From positions 744,001 through 808,000 of the forward strand of contig NZ_JACJPL010000027.1 in assembly GCF_014696065.1 (NCBI RefSeq): DNA of 64,000 bases, in the 5' to 3' direction. A program made the translations under genes and the position numbers. This document shows, in pieces, positions 62,871 through 64,000 of this stretch (positions within the stretch are counted from its first letter, which is position 1; every line of letters begins with the position of its first letter). Under the pieces are notes generated by a model, which made no database searches, had not been told where the DNA came from, and worked only from the letters and a program-made list of their open reading frames with translations. This stretch comes from Leptolyngbya sp. FACHB-261 (GTDB taxonomy: Bacteria; Cyanobacteriota; Cyanobacteriia; FACHB-261).

Positions 62871-63362
62871 ATGGATCCCGCTTCCACAGCCTCCCACCTT
62901 GAGAGCCAATATTCAGGCCAATACTCAGGTGAGACAAGCAGCGCTGACCATCGTCATATTCAGTTTTGCACTGATCCCCAACGCTTAGAGATTACTCAGC
63001 TACAGTCTCTGTTTAAAGTAGCTGCCTTTTGGGCGCAAGACCGCAAGGCAGAAGATTTAGTCCTTGCGTTAACGCACAGTAATCCAGTTGTGACTGTCTG
63101 GGATGGGGATCAACTAATTGGGTTCGCACGCGCAACATCTGATGGAATATATCGAGCCACAATCTGGGATGTTGTAATTCACCCCAACTATCAAGGCTCT
63201 GGCTTAGGGCGTAAGTTAGTGCAGACCGTTTTGGCCCACCCGCACGTTGCTCGGGTCGAACGGATTTACCTGATGACCACTCATCAGCAGGCGTTCTATG
63301 AGCGCATCGGCTTTACGGTCAATTCCAGTACAACCATGCTGCTCGTCAATAGCGCAGTCTGA
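62871..63362 (+). CDS. GNAT-family N-acetyltransferase
   Basis: 163 residues. After an unstructured N-terminus of about 30 residues, the GNAT fold: VVTVWDGDQLIGFARATSDG, TIWDVVIHPNYQGSGLGRKLV (acetyl-CoA loop Q-x-x-G-x-G), VERIYLMTTHQQAFYERIGF at the closing motif. Acetyl-CoA-dependent acetylation of an amine is expected; substrate unknown. Confidence 0.9.
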   Translation: MDPASTASHLESQYSGQYSGETSSADHRHIQFCTDPQRLEITQLQSLFKVAAFWAQDRKAEDLVLALTHSNPVVTVWDGDQLIGFARATSDGIYRATIWDVVIHPNYQGSGLGRKLVQTVLAHPHVARVERIYLMTTHQQAFYERIGFTVNSSTTMLLVNSAV

Positions 63363-63383
63363 GCCCTAACCTGATTCGAGGAA

Positions 63384-64000
63384 TCACTCCCCAACGCGCC
63401 ACGCTTCTAAAGCTTCGTAGGCGGGGCAGTAGCCCTCAGGGCTGACCTTGAAGCTAGACAGCGGCGACTCAGGATTCCAGCAGCGCTGACCCCGGAAAAA
63501 GCGGCAACTGCCACAGGAACGACCTGAGCCTGGGCTCGGTTCGGTCTCGCTTGAGGCACTCAGCAACTCTCGGGGGGTCAGCCCACGTAGCACTAACTCC
63601 TCACCTTGCCAACGAGCTTCAATTAAGCCAGTGTCAGCAAACATTCGCCAGCGGGGATCTTGCTTGATTTCCCCTGGTAGGTCCAAAGAAACCAGCTCAT
63701 CTAGTTCGGTTACTTCACCCTCATAGCGAACTTCAGGCAGAGCCTGAGCGGCAGGCGTTGCTGCATAAAAACTCTCGCCGATCGGCAGTTCCACTAGAAG
63801 CCCAGGATTGGGGGTATGAATTTGATAACGGTTACGCAGCTCATCTAGGTTGGCCAGATCACTGAGATAGGTCTCCGAGCCATGCACAAACACGACATGC
63901 TGAGGACGTAGATTGTGGATCAGTTGGGTCGTGCTAGACCCGTCACAGTGGTCACCAAGCAAGTAAGTTTCCACGCTAATCGGCGTATCGGTCGTGCCAC
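63384..64000 (-). CDS. 3' part of an MBL/beta-CASP-like nuclease with a four-cysteine C-terminus (5' end outside the window)
   Basis: Continuous frame to base 64000; the window holds the last ~205 residues. It starts GTTDTPISVETYLLGDHCDG and QLIHNLRPQHVVFVHGSETYL, the closing part of a beta-CASP (CPSF-type) nuclease, in which a conserved His and Asp lie in the DHCDG stretch. The C-terminus adds a metal-binding-like block C-x2-C-x7-C-x17-C (CGSCRFFRGQRC, then C before PAYEAL). Such enzymes cut RNA or DNA. The catalytic HxHxDH part is beyond the edge. Confidence 0.78.
   Translation of the reverse strand, partial: GTTDTPISVETYLLGDHCDGSSTTQLIHNLRPQHVVFVHGSETYLSDLANLDELRNRYQIHTPNPGLLVELPIGESFYAATPAAQALPEVRYEGEVTELDELVSLDLPGEIKQDPRWRMFADTGLIEARWQGEELVLRGLTPRELLSASSETEPSPGSGRSCGSCRFFRGQRCWNPESPLSSFKVSPEGYCPAYEALEAWRVGE

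Overview
The window looks like chromosomal DNA of a cyanobacterium, probably a free-living one with a large regulatory and secretory repertoire. Pointers are a KaiB-domain clock kinase (SasA), a DUF3134-type acidic protein, a PDZ/radical-SAM/DUF512 protein of the cyanobacterial type, a cyanobacterial PEP-CTERM-like C-terminus, a WGxxGxxG membrane-tail protein, the rpmG-rpsR-exoribonuclease order, and a secretion cluster of CHAT, DUF928 and CHASE2 proteins. No insertion sequence, phage gene or CRISPR array was seen. One tRNA gene, tRNA-Arg(CCG), is present. The genus cannot be named from this sequence.

Left part (1-32.9 kb), mostly housekeeping and regulation: a truncated HD-GYP response regulator, a small XRE regulator, a group 2 sigma factor, a DUF6930-like protein, an RNase II/R-type exoribonuclease with S18 and L33 upstream of it, an RDD protein, moeA overlapping tail to tail with a secreted beta-propeller gene, DUF3134, mraY, a decayed YggT-like gene, tRNA-Arg, the DUF512 protein, a duplicated-domain protein, an alpha/beta hydrolase, a Tat-exported metallo-beta-lactamase-fold protein that has lost most metal ligands, aminopeptidase P, a 1489-residue PAS/GAF histidine kinase, an aldo/keto reductase, a second metallo-beta-lactamase-like gene coupled to a small membrane protein, a solute-binding/OmpA fusion, an orphan HyuA and a STAS protein.

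Middle part (33-48.6 kb), the most unusual region: an outer-membrane TpsB/FhaC-type transporter is divergent from a secreted TPR-CHAT protease-like protein. A DUF928 protein and a compact signalling set follow: a CHASE2 histidine kinase, a NarL-like regulator and a membrane protein that looks like a histidine kinase without its phospho-accepting histidine. Next come a parvulin-like foldase, a calpain-like protease with two PPC domains, and a four-PPC-repeat protein with EF-hand-like calcium loops. The last two lack N-terminal signals, and both end at hairpin terminators. I read this as an envelope or secretion system under its own sensor. The cyanobacterial families are known, but I know of no described function for the ensemble.

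Right part (49.5-64 kb): a secreted glycoside-hydrolase-like protein with a PEP-CTERM-like tail, a NMT1/THI5-type lipoprotein and its ABC ATPase without a permease but followed by an MFS transporter, an FtsH protease with a Pro-rich insertion, the clock output kinase SasA, an exported ankyrin protein, a membrane GTPase with a small membrane partner, a WGxxGxxG protein, a GNAT acetyltransferase, and the 3' part of a beta-CASP-like nuclease with a four-cysteine tail running off the right edge.
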